A stretch of DNA of 64,000 nt, taken from contig NZ_JARZAI010000020.1 in the NCBI RefSeq assembly GCF_029893355.1, forward strand, positions 62,001 through 126,000, given 5' to 3'. The translations under genes and the position numbers were made by a program. The notes under the pieces were generated by a model. The model was not told where the DNA came from, ran no database searches, and saw only the letters and a list, made by a program, of their open reading frames with translations. The DNA is from Kitasatospora sp. MAA4. GTDB lineage: Bacteria; Actinomycetota; Actinomycetes; Streptomycetales; Streptomycetaceae. Shown in pieces: positions 16,956 to 24,675 of the stretch; within the stretch, counting starts at the first letter, position 1, and each line of letters begins with the position of its first letter.

Positions 16956-18191
16956 ATGACCGGAATTCGTCGCGCCGCCGCGCCGGCCGCGCTCGCGCTT
17001 GTCCTCGCCCTGTCCGTCGCCACGGCGGGAGCCGCCTCCGCAGCCGCCGGGCCCGCCACCGCCACGACAGCCGCCCCGCACGGCGTCGGCGTCCAGTCGG
17101 CGCTGCCCCGCCCCACCGGCCCGCACGCGGTCGGACTCAGCACGCTGCACCTGGTCGACGCGGATCGCCCGGACCCCTGGGTGCCCACCGCCGGCCCGCG
17201 GCAGCTGATGGTGTCGGTCTATTACCCCGCACGGCCCGCCACCGGCGAGCCCGCACAGTACATGACCACCGAGGAAGCACAACTCCTCCTGCAGCGACAG
17301 GCACCAGGAGCCGGCATCTCGCCCCAGACGGTCAGCGACACCCGTACCTGGGCACGGACCGATGCCCGACCGGCGCCCGGGCGCTTCCCCCTGGTGATGC
17401 TCTCTCCCGGGTACACCATGCCGCGCTCCACCCTCACCAGCCTCGCCGAGGACCTGGCCAGCCGCGGCTACGTGGTCGCCCTGGTCAACCACACCTACGA
17501 GGACTCGGGAACCACCTTCCCCGACGGCCAGACCCTCACCTGCGGCACCTTCTGCGACCATCTCCCCGACGGGTGGCCGGCGGTGAACCGGAGTCGAGCC
17601 ACGGACATCTCGTTCGTCATCAGTCAACTGACTGAGCGCCACTCTCCTTGGAACTACGCGCACATGATCGATCCGCGGCGAATAGGCATGGCCGGCCACT
17701 CCGTCGGTGGCAGCTCCGCCGCCTCGGCCATGGCCGCCGACCAGCGGGTGCGCGCCGGGGTGGACATGGACGGCACGTTCGACATCCCCATCCCCGCCAC
17801 CGGCCTGGACCACCGCCCCTTCCTGCTGCTGGGCACCCAGTCCGGACACACCCCCGGCGAGGACGTCTCCTGGGACAGTGCCTGGGCGAACCTGAACGGC
17901 TGGAAGCGCTGGCTGACCGTCAGCGGAACCGACCACGTCAGCTTCACCGACCTGACCGTGTTCGCCTCCGAGTTCAACATCCCCCTCCCGGGCGCGACCC
18001 TCCCCGGGCAACGCGCAGCGGAGCTCACCCGCTCCTACGTCGCGGCCTTCTTCGACCTCCAGTTGAAGGGCATCCCCCAGCCCCTGCTCGACGGCCCGTC
18101 ACCGGCGAACCCGGAGGTCACCTTCCAGCACCCACCGCAGACCGGCTCCCGGCCCCCGTTGTCGGGCTCCACGCCGTGGCCAGTGCTCTGA
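16956..18191 (+). CDS. Secreted PAF-acetylhydrolase-type lipase/esterase (second copy)
   Basis: A 411-residue paralogue of the protein at 10658, aligned from LPRPTG to NPEVTFQHP with nearly identical blocks (DPWVPTAGPRQLMVS, DLASRGYVVA, GHSVGGSSA, LTRSYVAAFFD). The signal peptide covers residues 1-30. GHSVGG supplies the nucleophile Ser. It has an extra Pro/Ser-rich C-terminal tail of about 18 residues absent from the other copy. ATG 16956 is preferred over an upstream GTG-type start at 16917 because it puts the signal peptide at the N-terminus. An extracellular lipid esterase is the likely role; the pair looks like an old tandem duplication now separated by 5 kb. Confidence 0.85.
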   Translation: MTGIRRAAAPAALALVLALSVATAGAASAAAGPATATTAAPHGVGVQSALPRPTGPHAVGLSTLHLVDADRPDPWVPTAGPRQLMVSVYYPARPATGEPAQYMTTEEAQLLLQRQAPGAGISPQTVSDTRTWARTDARPAPGRFPLVMLSPGYTMPRSTLTSLAEDLASRGYVVALVNHTYEDSGTTFPDGQTLTCGTFCDHLPDGWPAVNRSRATDISFVISQLTERHSPWNYAHMIDPRRIGMAGHSVGGSSAASAMAADQRVRAGVDMDGTFDIPIPATGLDHRPFLLLGTQSGHTPGEDVSWDSAWANLNGWKRWLTVSGTDHVSFTDLTVFASEFNIPLPGATLPGQRAAELTRSYVAAFFDLQLKGIPQPLLDGPSPANPEVTFQHPPQTGSRPPLSGSTPWPVL

Positions 18192-18381
18192 CCGGTTACG
18201 TTGGCCGGTTGTGTCGTACCTGCGTTCTATGGTGTCGGAGTGTCTTGATGTCGCGATCGGACCGATGTTCGGGTGGTGCATCGCACCGCCCGGATCGGTC
18301 TGTGTCTGGCCCAAGCGCAGGTCCAGCGAGGTTCGGGGCGCAGCGAGTGCTCCGCAGTAGGCAACTCAGGGAGGTAGGCAC

Positions 18382-19116
18382 ATGAGAGCACTGCTCACGT
18401 CGTCCGGGATCAAGAACAGCAGCATCCACGACGCGCTGGTCGACCTGCTGGGCAAATCGATCGCCGAGTCCAACGCCCTGTTCATCCCCACCGCCATCTA
18501 CCCCTTCCCTGGTGGGCCGGGCATGGCGTGGCGGGCGATCTCCGGTGAGGGTTCATCGCCGTTGTGTGGATTGGGTTGGAAATCGTTGGGGATCCTGGAG
18601 CTGACGGCGCTGCCGAGCATCGAGGAGGCAGCTTGGGTGCCAACGGTCCAGGCCGCCGACGCACTGCTGGTGTGGGGCGGCGACCCCCTGTTCCTCGCCA
18701 ACTGGATGCGGCGCTCCGGTTTGACCCGCCTACTGCCGACGCTGCGCTCCGAGGCGGTCTACGTGGGGGTGAGCGCCGGGAGCATGGCTGTTGCCTCCAC
18801 CTTTGTCGAGACCTACCGCGAACCGCCCCGCGGGAACGATGGACCGTTGAGGTCGGAAGACATCGTCTTCGCCACGCCTCAGGGTGACGTCGACAGAATC
18901 CTGGTCACGGGACAGGGGGCAGGACTCGTCGACTTCGCGGTGATCCCGCACCTGGAGCACCCGGACCACCCCGACGCCTCCCTGGCCAACGCGGAGAGGT
19001 GGGCGGCACGGATTCCCGCGCCGACGTATGCGATCGACGACGAGACCGCCATCAAGGTGGTCGACGGCGCCGCCCAGGTCGTCTCCGAGGGGCAGTGGAG
19101 ACTGTTCCAGCCCTGA
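18382..19116 (+). CDS. pepE: Peptidase E (S51 family)
   Basis: A 244-residue cytoplasmic peptidase. The S51 nucleophile motif GVSAGSMAVAS places Ser131, preceded by ALLVWGGDPLFLANWMRR, typical of peptidase E, with the conserved His in AVIPHLEHPDH. Salmonella PepE cleaves dipeptides with N-terminal aspartate; this actinobacterial subgroup is assumed to act on similar short peptides. A GGGAGG ribosome binding site at 18369-18374 sets the ATG. It is monocistronic, followed by an independently started GNAT. Confidence 0.85.
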   Translation: MRALLTSSGIKNSSIHDALVDLLGKSIAESNALFIPTAIYPFPGGPGMAWRAISGEGSSPLCGLGWKSLGILELTALPSIEEAAWVPTVQAADALLVWGGDPLFLANWMRRSGLTRLLPTLRSEAVYVGVSAGSMAVASTFVETYREPPRGNDGPLRSEDIVFATPQGDVDRILVTGQGAGLVDFAVIPHLEHPDHPDASLANAERWAARIPAPTYAIDDETAIKVVDGAAQVVSEGQWRLFQP

Positions 19117-19184
19117 CAGCACCGGACAGTTCCTGAAGAGGCGCCGTCACCGCCAACCCGGCGGAACGTTGCCGGTCACAGCAC

Positions 19185-19196
19185 TAGACTCCTCTC
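19185..19196 (+). promoter_or_regulatory. Leaderless promoter of GNAT gene 19197
   Basis: TAGACT is followed by 6 nt and the GTG start; GGAAC lies 17 nt upstream of the -10 box. No ribosome binding site. This fits transcription starting at the start codon. Confidence 0.55.
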
Positions 19197-19661
19197 GTGA
19201 GGATCAGTCAGGCGAATGAGGACGACATAGCGGACTTGGCTCGGCTCCTGTGGCTGGACACCCATCACGAGGAGCCGGCGCAGCAGTCCGTTGACGCATT
19301 CGCAGCGGAGCTCGAAGACTGGTGGGCCACCCACCGCGACTCGCACCTGGCGTTCGTGGCTCGACTCCTCGGACCGGAGATCGTCGGCATGGCCTGGGTC
19401 GCGCTCGTCCCTCGCGTGCCGAGGCCGGGAGCGACAAGTCGGCTGTCCGCAGACGTCCAGACCGTTTTCGTCATGCCGGAGCAGCGAGGACAGGGGATCG
19501 GCTCGGCACTCGTGGACGCTGCTTCGCAGCATGCGACGCACCTTGGGTCCATGCGCGTGACGGTCCACTCCGGCCGCAGGGCAGTTCCGGTCTACGAACG
19601 GCTGGGCTTCGAGTCCTCCCGCCAGCTCCTACAGCGGGTGGCGCCCCGCGGAACGGTGTAG
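19197..19661 (+). CDS. GNAT-family N-acetyltransferase
   Basis: A 154-residue GNAT: beta-4 strand VQTVFVMPEQ, acetyl-CoA loop RGQGIGSALVDAA and C-terminal PVYERLGFESS. The acceptor cannot be told. GTG start chosen from the leaderless promoter spacing. A second, unrelated-looking GNAT follows, separated by a hairpin. Confidence 0.85.
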   Translation: MRISQANEDDIADLARLLWLDTHHEEPAQQSVDAFAAELEDWWATHRDSHLAFVARLLGPEIVGMAWVALVPRVPRPGATSRLSADVQTVFVMPEQRGQGIGSALVDAASQHATHLGSMRVTVHSGRRAVPVYERLGFESSRQLLQRVAPRGTV

Positions 19662-19684
19662 GAGCTCCTCAAGGCTCCGCCAGC

Positions 19685-19707
19685 CCGCCCTCGCGGACTG
19701 AGGGCGG
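19685..19707. terminator. Hairpin between two GNAT genes
   Basis: CCGCCCTC and GAGGGCGG form an 8-bp perfect stem with a 7-nt loop, 24 bp after the stop of the first GNAT. Confidence 0.55.
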
Positions 19708-19739
19708 ACTGAGCAGACAATGGTTTTCACACCATGCGA

Positions 19740-19752
19740 TAGGTTGCCCGCC
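19740..19752 (+). promoter_or_regulatory. Leaderless promoter of GNAT gene 19753
   Basis: TAGGTT is 7 nt before the ATG and there is no Shine-Dalgarno sequence. Confidence 0.5.
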
Positions 19753-20271
19753 ATGACTGATCTTGGACCCGTCGCCTGGCCGCCTGCCCCGATACGGACC
19801 GAAAGGCTCGTGCTCCGTGAGTCCGAGGCCGGGGACCGCGCGGCGTTCATCGAGCTGCTGGCCTCGCCGGAGGTCAACACCTACCTCGGTGGCCCCCAGC
19901 CGCGTGACGAGCTCGAGCGCACGGTGCCTGAGCTGCCCGGGCGGCGCCCCGGCCTTTTCGTCGTCGACCTCGACGGAGCGATGATCGGTCAGATCATGCT
20001 CACCAGAAGAGCAGAGGACGTTGGTCGGGCTGCCGGCAGGACCGAGCTCGGCTACCTGTTCCTGCCGCAGGCGTGGGGGTGCGGGTATGCCGCGGAGGCG
20101 TGCGCAGCGGCACTCGACTGGTTCGCCGACGCGCTTCCCCGCGAGCCGGTGGTGCTCGCCACCCAGACTGCCAACGACCGCTCGCTGCGCCTCGCGGCGA
20201 AGCTGGGGTTCACCGAGGTGGAACGGTTCGAGGCGTGGGGCGCCGCGCAGTGGTTCGGCATGAGGTCGTAG
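19753..20271 (+). CDS. RimJ/RimL-like GNAT acetyltransferase
   Basis: A 172-residue acetyltransferase of the GNAT_3 subtype. It opens with IRTERLVLRESEAGDRAAF, the RimJ/RimL-type start, and has ELGYLFLPQAWGCGYAAEA containing the cofactor loop and TANDRSLRLAAKLGF near the end. Family members acetylate protein N-termini, aminoglycosides or other amines; here the target is unknown. Start ATG 19753 agrees with the RimL alignment and with the -10 spacing. The next gene starts 5 nt after its stop. Confidence 0.85.
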   Translation: MTDLGPVAWPPAPIRTERLVLRESEAGDRAAFIELLASPEVNTYLGGPQPRDELERTVPELPGRRPGLFVVDLDGAMIGQIMLTRRAEDVGRAAGRTELGYLFLPQAWGCGYAAEACAAALDWFADALPREPVVLATQTANDRSLRLAAKLGFTEVERFEAWGAAQWFGMRS

Positions 20272-20276
20272 GAGTC

Positions 20277-20801
20277 ATGCGAACAGCAGGAACGACAGCA
20301 GAACCGGAAACCCCGGCGCAAAGCGGCCTCACGACTCTGGGTGAGCTGGCGTGCCGTTATCAGGCGGGTGAGATCCGCCCGGAGGACCTGCCGATGATCG
20401 CTGCTGAGGCGCTCGCGGCCGGCCTGGACACCCCGACGCTGTGTGAGCTCGCCGGTTGGCCGCGCAACGCGGATGCCCACGACATCCGCAACGCGTTCGA
20501 GCAGGCACTCTCCGAGTCCGGGATCGGGTTGCCCGATCCGGACCTGGCGCGGCGCCACGGCCTGCGCCGACTGGCGGCGAGACTCGTCGACGGAGAAGTC
20601 GCTCCCGCCGACCTGGCGACGGACGACTGGTGGGATGTGGAGGTCGAGACCGCGGAGGAGCGATCGTTCGTACTGCTGATCCCGCAATGCGGGTGCTGCA
20701 TCGAGTACACGTTGGGGCTTGACCAGCGGACGTGGGCAGCCGAGTTGCGGATCGCCGCGCTCGCCCTGACGTCGTCTGCGTCGATCGGCCCCGGCTGCTG
20801 A
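20277..20801 (+). CDS. Hypothetical protein downstream of RimL-like GNAT
   Basis: A 174-residue protein I do not recognise. The N-terminal half is helical (ELACRYQAGEIRPEDLPMIA, TLCELAGWPRNADAHDIRNA). The C-terminal half is mixed, with WWDVEVETAEERSF and a CGCC cluster near residue 142 that could bind metal. GGAG at 20271-20274 overlaps the preceding stop, so it is probably translated from the GNAT transcript. A role tied to that enzyme is only contextual. Confidence 0.6.
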   Translation: MRTAGTTAEPETPAQSGLTTLGELACRYQAGEIRPEDLPMIAAEALAAGLDTPTLCELAGWPRNADAHDIRNAFEQALSESGIGLPDPDLARRHGLRRLAARLVDGEVAPADLATDDWWDVEVETAEERSFVLLIPQCGCCIEYTLGLDQRTWAAELRIAALALTSSASIGPGC

Positions 20802-20882
20802 CACGGGCCCAGCGTTCGGCCTCCGACTGGATGCCACGGGGTCAGGTGGGGAGGAGGTCGCCGAGCAGGTCGAGCGCTGATC

Positions 20883-22184
20883 TCACTGCTGAACGGGTCG
20901 GCCGGCGCTGCCGCTCTCGGCAGGCGGTCGGCCACCGGTGAAGATCCAGGCGCGGAAGAGCAGGAAGCGCAGCACGGTGGCGGCGAGGTTGGCGGCGATC
21001 AGGACGGCGAGCTCGGCGGAGCGCGAGGCCGCCGTGCCGAGGGTGTGCAGGGCTGCCAGCGCACCGGCGCTCAGGGTCCAGCCGACGGCGAAGACCAGCA
21101 GTCCCTGGGCCTGGTGGCGCAGGGCGCGGGCGCGGCCGCGGACGCCGAAGGTCAGCCGCCGGTTGGCGGCGGTGTTGGCCAGGGTGGCGAGCAACAGGGC
21201 GAGCGCGTTGGCGAGTTGGGGGCCGGCGGTCTGGCGTAGCAGCGTGTAGAGGGCGAGGAAGACCGCGGTGCTCGCCACGCCGACGGCGGTGAAGCCGAGC
21301 AGTTGGCGGGCCAGGCCCGCGGGGACCTGGTCCAGCTCACCGTCGCGCGGATCGTCGCCGAAGGGGCGGCGCAGCCGGTCCAGCGGGAGTCGGCCGGTGG
21401 TCAGGGCGCGGCCGATGCGCCAGACGCCCTTGAGGTCGTCGGTGGCGGTGCGCACCAGGTCGACGCTGGAGTTCGGGTCGTCGACCCAGTCCACCGGGAC
21501 CTCGTGGATCCGCAGGCCGGCGCGCTCGGCGAGCACCAGCAGCTCGGTGTCGAAGAACCACGCGGTGTCCTCCACCAGCGGTAGCAGGCGCTGGGCGACG
21601 TCGGCGCGGATGGCCTTGAATCCGCACTGGGCGTCGGAGAACCGCGCCGCCAGGCTGCCGCGCAGGATCAGGTTGTAGGCGCGCGAGACCAGTTCGCGCT
21701 TGGGCCCGCGCACCACCCGCGAGGAGCGGGTCAGCCGGGAGCCGATCGCCAGGTCGGAGTGGCCCGAGACCAGCGGCGCGACCAGGGGCAGCAGCGCGTT
21801 GAGCCCGGTGGACAGGTCGACGTCCATGTAGACCAGCACCGGCGCGTCGGAGGCGAGCCAGATGGCGCTGAGCGCCCGTCCGCGTCCCTTGCGGTCCAGC
21901 CGGACGGCGAGCACCTCGTCGAACTCCTCCTCCAGCGCCCGCGCCACGCTCGGTGTGGTGTCGGTACTGGCGTTGTCGGCGATGGTGATGCGGAAGGTGT
22001 AGGGGAAGGCGGTGGTCAGGTGCGCGTGCAGGCGGCGCACGCACGGGGCGAGGTCCTGCTCCTCGTTGTACACCGGGATCACCACGTCGACCACCGGCTC
22101 GTCGCGGTCGGTGGGGAGGAACTCCCGGGCCGGCATGGCGCTTTGGCGGAGGGACGGGGTCGGCGTGGGCGTCAGGGTTCGCAT
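20883..22184 (-). CDS. GT2 polyprenyl-phosphate glycosyltransferase fused to GtrA
   Basis: A 433-residue bifunctional-looking membrane enzyme. The GT-A domain shows DVVIPVYNEEQDLAPCV, the acceptor DMDVDLS-like motif YMDVDLSTGLNALLPL and QCGFKAIRADVAQRLLP, as in dolichol-phosphate-mannose synthases. Residues 300-425 form a GtrA domain with four membrane helices (LLGFTAVGVASTAVFLALYT, NRRLTFGVRG). Such fusions load a sugar onto a lipid carrier and help flip it for extracytoplasmic glycosylation. ATG 22184 is selected; the frame remains open upstream into the kinase gene. It follows the sensor kinase by 56 nt on the same strand, so the two-component system may share its transcript. Confidence 0.85.
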   Translation of the reverse strand: MRTLTPTPTPSLRQSAMPAREFLPTDRDEPVVDVVIPVYNEEQDLAPCVRRLHAHLTTAFPYTFRITIADNASTDTTPSVARALEEEFDEVLAVRLDRKGRGRALSAIWLASDAPVLVYMDVDLSTGLNALLPLVAPLVSGHSDLAIGSRLTRSSRVVRGPKRELVSRAYNLILRGSLAARFSDAQCGFKAIRADVAQRLLPLVEDTAWFFDTELLVLAERAGLRIHEVPVDWVDDPNSSVDLVRTATDDLKGVWRIGRALTTGRLPLDRLRRPFGDDPRDGELDQVPAGLARQLLGFTAVGVASTAVFLALYTLLRQTAGPQLANALALLLATLANTAANRRLTFGVRGRARALRHQAQGLLVFAVGWTLSAGALAALHTLGTAASRSAELAVLIAANLAATVLRFLLFRAWIFTGGRPPAESGSAGRPVQQ

Positions 22185-22240
22185 GGGACCCACCGTGCTC
22201 GCCGCTGCTGTCGCCACCGTGTGCCGCAGATGTGACCTCG

Positions 22241-23791
22241 CTATGAACCGCCGGCCCGCGCCGTGGCCCGTGCCGCGGCGGCCGCCCGGTGCGGGGGCAG
22301 GCTGACGGTGAAGACCGTACCGCCCGGTGCGCTGCGCACCGCGATCTCCCCCTCGTGCGCGGACACCACGGCGTGCACGATGGCCAGGCCCAGGCCCGTA
22401 CTGCCGGCGTGCCGCGAGCGCGAGGCGTCGCCGCGCGCGAACCGGTCGAAGATGTGCGGCAGCAGCTCGGCGGCGATGCCGGGGCCGTCGTCCGCCACCT
22501 CCAGCAGGAGCCGCTCGCCCTGCCGGTAGGCACGCGCGGTCACGGTGGTGCCGGGCGGGGTGTGGTGGCGGGCGTTGCCCAGCAGGTTGACCAGCACCTG
22601 GCGCAGCCGTGCCTGGTCGCCGTGGACCAGGGCCGGCTCGTCGGGCAGTTCCAGCCGCCACCGGTGCGTGTCGCCCGCCGCGCGGGCGTCGCTGACGCAG
22701 TCCACCACCAGCGGCGAGAGGTCCAGCGGCGCAAGGTCCAGCGGGGCCGTGGATGCCGGGTGGCCGGCGTCGAGGCGGGCGAGCAGCAGCAGATCCTCGA
22801 CGAGGGCGGTCATCCGGGCGGCTTCCGACTCGATCCGGCTCAGGGCGTGCCGGGTCTGCGGGCCGGTCTCCTCGCGTCCGCGCCGGGTGAGTTCGGCGTA
22901 GCCGCGGATCGACGCCAGCGGGGTGCGCAGTTCGTGGCTCGCGTCGGCGACGAAGTGCCGCACCCGCAGCTCACTCTCCTGCCGCGCCGCCAACGCCGAA
23001 CCGACGTGGTCCAGCAGCCCGTTGAGCGCCGCGCCGACCTGGCCGACCTCGGTGCGCCGGTCGGTGTCGGCCTCGGGTACCCGCTCGTGCAGGTCCACCT
23101 CGCCCTGGTGCAGCCGCAGTTCGGCCACCCGGGTGGCGATGCCGGCCACCCGGCGCAGCGGGCGCAGGGCGGAGTCGGTGGCGACGAAGCCGACCAGGCC
23201 GACCGCGACCAGGGCGCCGACGCCGACGCAGAGTTCGGCGGTGATCAGCCGGTCCATGGTGTCCTGCTGGTCGGACGCGGGCAGGCCTACCAGGATCCGG
23301 TCGCCGTTGCGGTTGTCGTGCACCGACTCCACCCGGTACGGACCGAGTCCGGGCACGTCCACCGAGTGGGCGACGCCCTCGCGGCCGGTCGCGAGTGGGT
23401 CGAGCACGGCGAGCTGGGCCGGGGTCAGCGCGGTGGTGTCGGGGCTCAGCGCGCCGGAGCTGGTACGGCCCTCGACCACCTGGCCGCCGTCCACCACCGC
23501 GCCCAGCGTGTTCAGCGGCTGGCCGGGACCCAGGACGAACCCCAGGTCGCCACTGGGCGGCATCGGCGCCCCCGGCGGGCCGGCGGCGCGCATCGTGACG
23601 GCGTCGAGCTGGCGGTCCAGCTGGCTGTAGAGGTCCTGGTGCAGCACCACCGCGGTGACCACCGCGACCACCGCGCACGCCACGGCGAGCAGCGAGAGCA
23701 GGGCGGCCAGCAGGCGGGCCCGCAGCGACCAGCGGCCCACCCGGACCAGGCGGGCGGCAAGCTTCGCCCGGGACTCGGGCACGGCGCTCAC
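22241..23791 (-). CDS. Sensor histidine kinase (HAMP-HisKA-HATPase)
   Basis: A 516-residue membrane kinase. Helix 1 spans residues 24-50 and helix 2 about 175-195, enclosing an extracytoplasmic sensor region. A HAMP linker follows, then the HisKA box DASHELRTPLASIRGY with phosphorylated His286, and an HATPase with N box LVNLLGNARHHTP and G1 box DDGPGIA. The GTG start overlaps the response-regulator stop by 4 nt (GTGA), the usual coupling for a cognate pair. The signal is unknown; the neighbouring envelope glycosyltransferases suggest a cell-surface stimulus (inference). Confidence 0.9.
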   Translation of the reverse strand: MSAVPESRAKLAARLVRVGRWSLRARLLAALLSLLAVACAVVAVVTAVVLHQDLYSQLDRQLDAVTMRAAGPPGAPMPPSGDLGFVLGPGQPLNTLGAVVDGGQVVEGRTSSGALSPDTTALTPAQLAVLDPLATGREGVAHSVDVPGLGPYRVESVHDNRNGDRILVGLPASDQQDTMDRLITAELCVGVGALVAVGLVGFVATDSALRPLRRVAGIATRVAELRLHQGEVDLHERVPEADTDRRTEVGQVGAALNGLLDHVGSALAARQESELRVRHFVADASHELRTPLASIRGYAELTRRGREETGPQTRHALSRIESEAARMTALVEDLLLLARLDAGHPASTAPLDLAPLDLSPLVVDCVSDARAAGDTHRWRLELPDEPALVHGDQARLRQVLVNLLGNARHHTPPGTTVTARAYRQGERLLLEVADDGPGIAAELLPHIFDRFARGDASRSRHAGSTGLGLAIVHAVVSAHEGEIAVRSAPGGTVFTVSLPPHRAAAAARATARAGGS

Positions 23792-24573
23792 CCCGCCTCC
23801 GCGGGACGGATCGAGTACCCGGCGCCCCGGCGGGTGCGGATCATCGGCTCCCGGCCGACGTCGATCTTGCGGCGCAGGTAGGAGATGTACAGCTCGACGA
23901 TGTTGGTCTGGCCGCCGAAGTCGTAGGACCAGACCCGGTCCAGGATCTGCGCCTTGCTCAGCACCCGGCGGGGGTTGCGCATCAGGTAGCGCAGCAGCTC
24001 GAACTCGGTCGCGGTCAGCTCGATCTCCTCGCCGGCCCGGCTGACCTCGTGGGTGTCCTCGTCCAGGACGAGGTCGCCGACCACGATCCGCGCCCCCTCG
24101 CGGGCGGCGGCCGCCCCCGACCGGCGCAGCAGCCCGCGCAGCCGGGCCACCACCTCCTCCAGGCTGAACGGCTTGGTGACGTAGTCGTCGCCGCCCGCGG
24201 TGAGGCCGGCGATGCGGTCCTGGACCGCGTCCTTGGCGGTCAGGAACAGCACCGGGACCTCCGCCAGCTCGCGGCGCAGCCCGTACAGCACCTGCAGCCC
24301 GTCGATGTCGGGCAGCATGACGTCCAGGACGACGGCGTCGGGCTTGAACTCGCGGGCCAGCCGGAGCGCCGACATGCCGTCGTGGGCCGTGCGCACCTCC
24401 CAGCCCTCGTAGCGCAGCGCCATCGACAGCAGCTCGGCGAGCGCCTGCTCGTCGTCGACGACCAGCAGGCGCAGCGGCGTGCCGTCGGCCCGTCGGAGTT
24501 CGGGGTTGCCGCCGGGGCCGGAGGAAGGGGCGGACGAAGAGGAGGGGGAGGGGAAAACGACCATGGCCGCCAT
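23788..24573 (-). CDS. OmpR/PhoB-family response regulator
   Basis: A 261-residue two-domain regulator. The receiver has the acidic pair VVDDEQ, phosphoacceptor Asp84 in VVLDVMLPDIDG, and Lys in VTKPFSLEEV. The C-terminal winged helix ends RTRRGAGYSIRP, the OmpR/PhoB DNA-binding hallmark. The N-terminal 33 residues are a Ser/Pro-rich extension beyond the usual receiver start. Start is uncertain: ATG 24573, ATG 24564 or GTG 24588 are all in frame. It is transcribed ahead of its kinase and separated from the upstream GT39 gene by a strong hairpin. Confidence 0.9.
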   Translation of the reverse strand: MAAMVVFPSPSSSSAPSSGPGGNPELRRADGTPLRLLVVDDEQALAELLSMALRYEGWEVRTAHDGMSALRLAREFKPDAVVLDVMLPDIDGLQVLYGLRRELAEVPVLFLTAKDAVQDRIAGLTAGGDDYVTKPFSLEEVVARLRGLLRRSGAAAAREGARIVVGDLVLDEDTHEVSRAGEEIELTATEFELLRYLMRNPRRVLSKAQILDRVWSYDFGGQTNIVELYISYLRRKIDVGREPMIRTRRGAGYSIRPAEAG

Positions 24574-24614
24574 CCTGGGAGGCGGCACTGAGACGCTCCT
24601 GTGCCGAACCTGTG

Positions 24615-24675
24615 GACCGGCTAAGAGAACGGCTGCGCCACCGCAGTGGTGGCGCAGCCGTTCTCTTAGCCGGTC
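24615..24675. terminator. 28-bp perfect inverted repeat terminator
   Basis: Arms 24615-24642 and 24648-24675 are perfectly complementary around a 5-nt loop (GCAGT). The right arm overlaps the stop codon of the GT39 gene. It would terminate that minus-strand transcript before the response-regulator gene and is symmetric enough to work both ways. Confidence 0.85.

Noticed and set aside
24615-24675. Long palindrome as a phage attachment or recombination site
   Set aside because: Its position at a stop codon between co-directional genes, short loop and symmetry fit a terminator; no integrase or tRNA is nearby.
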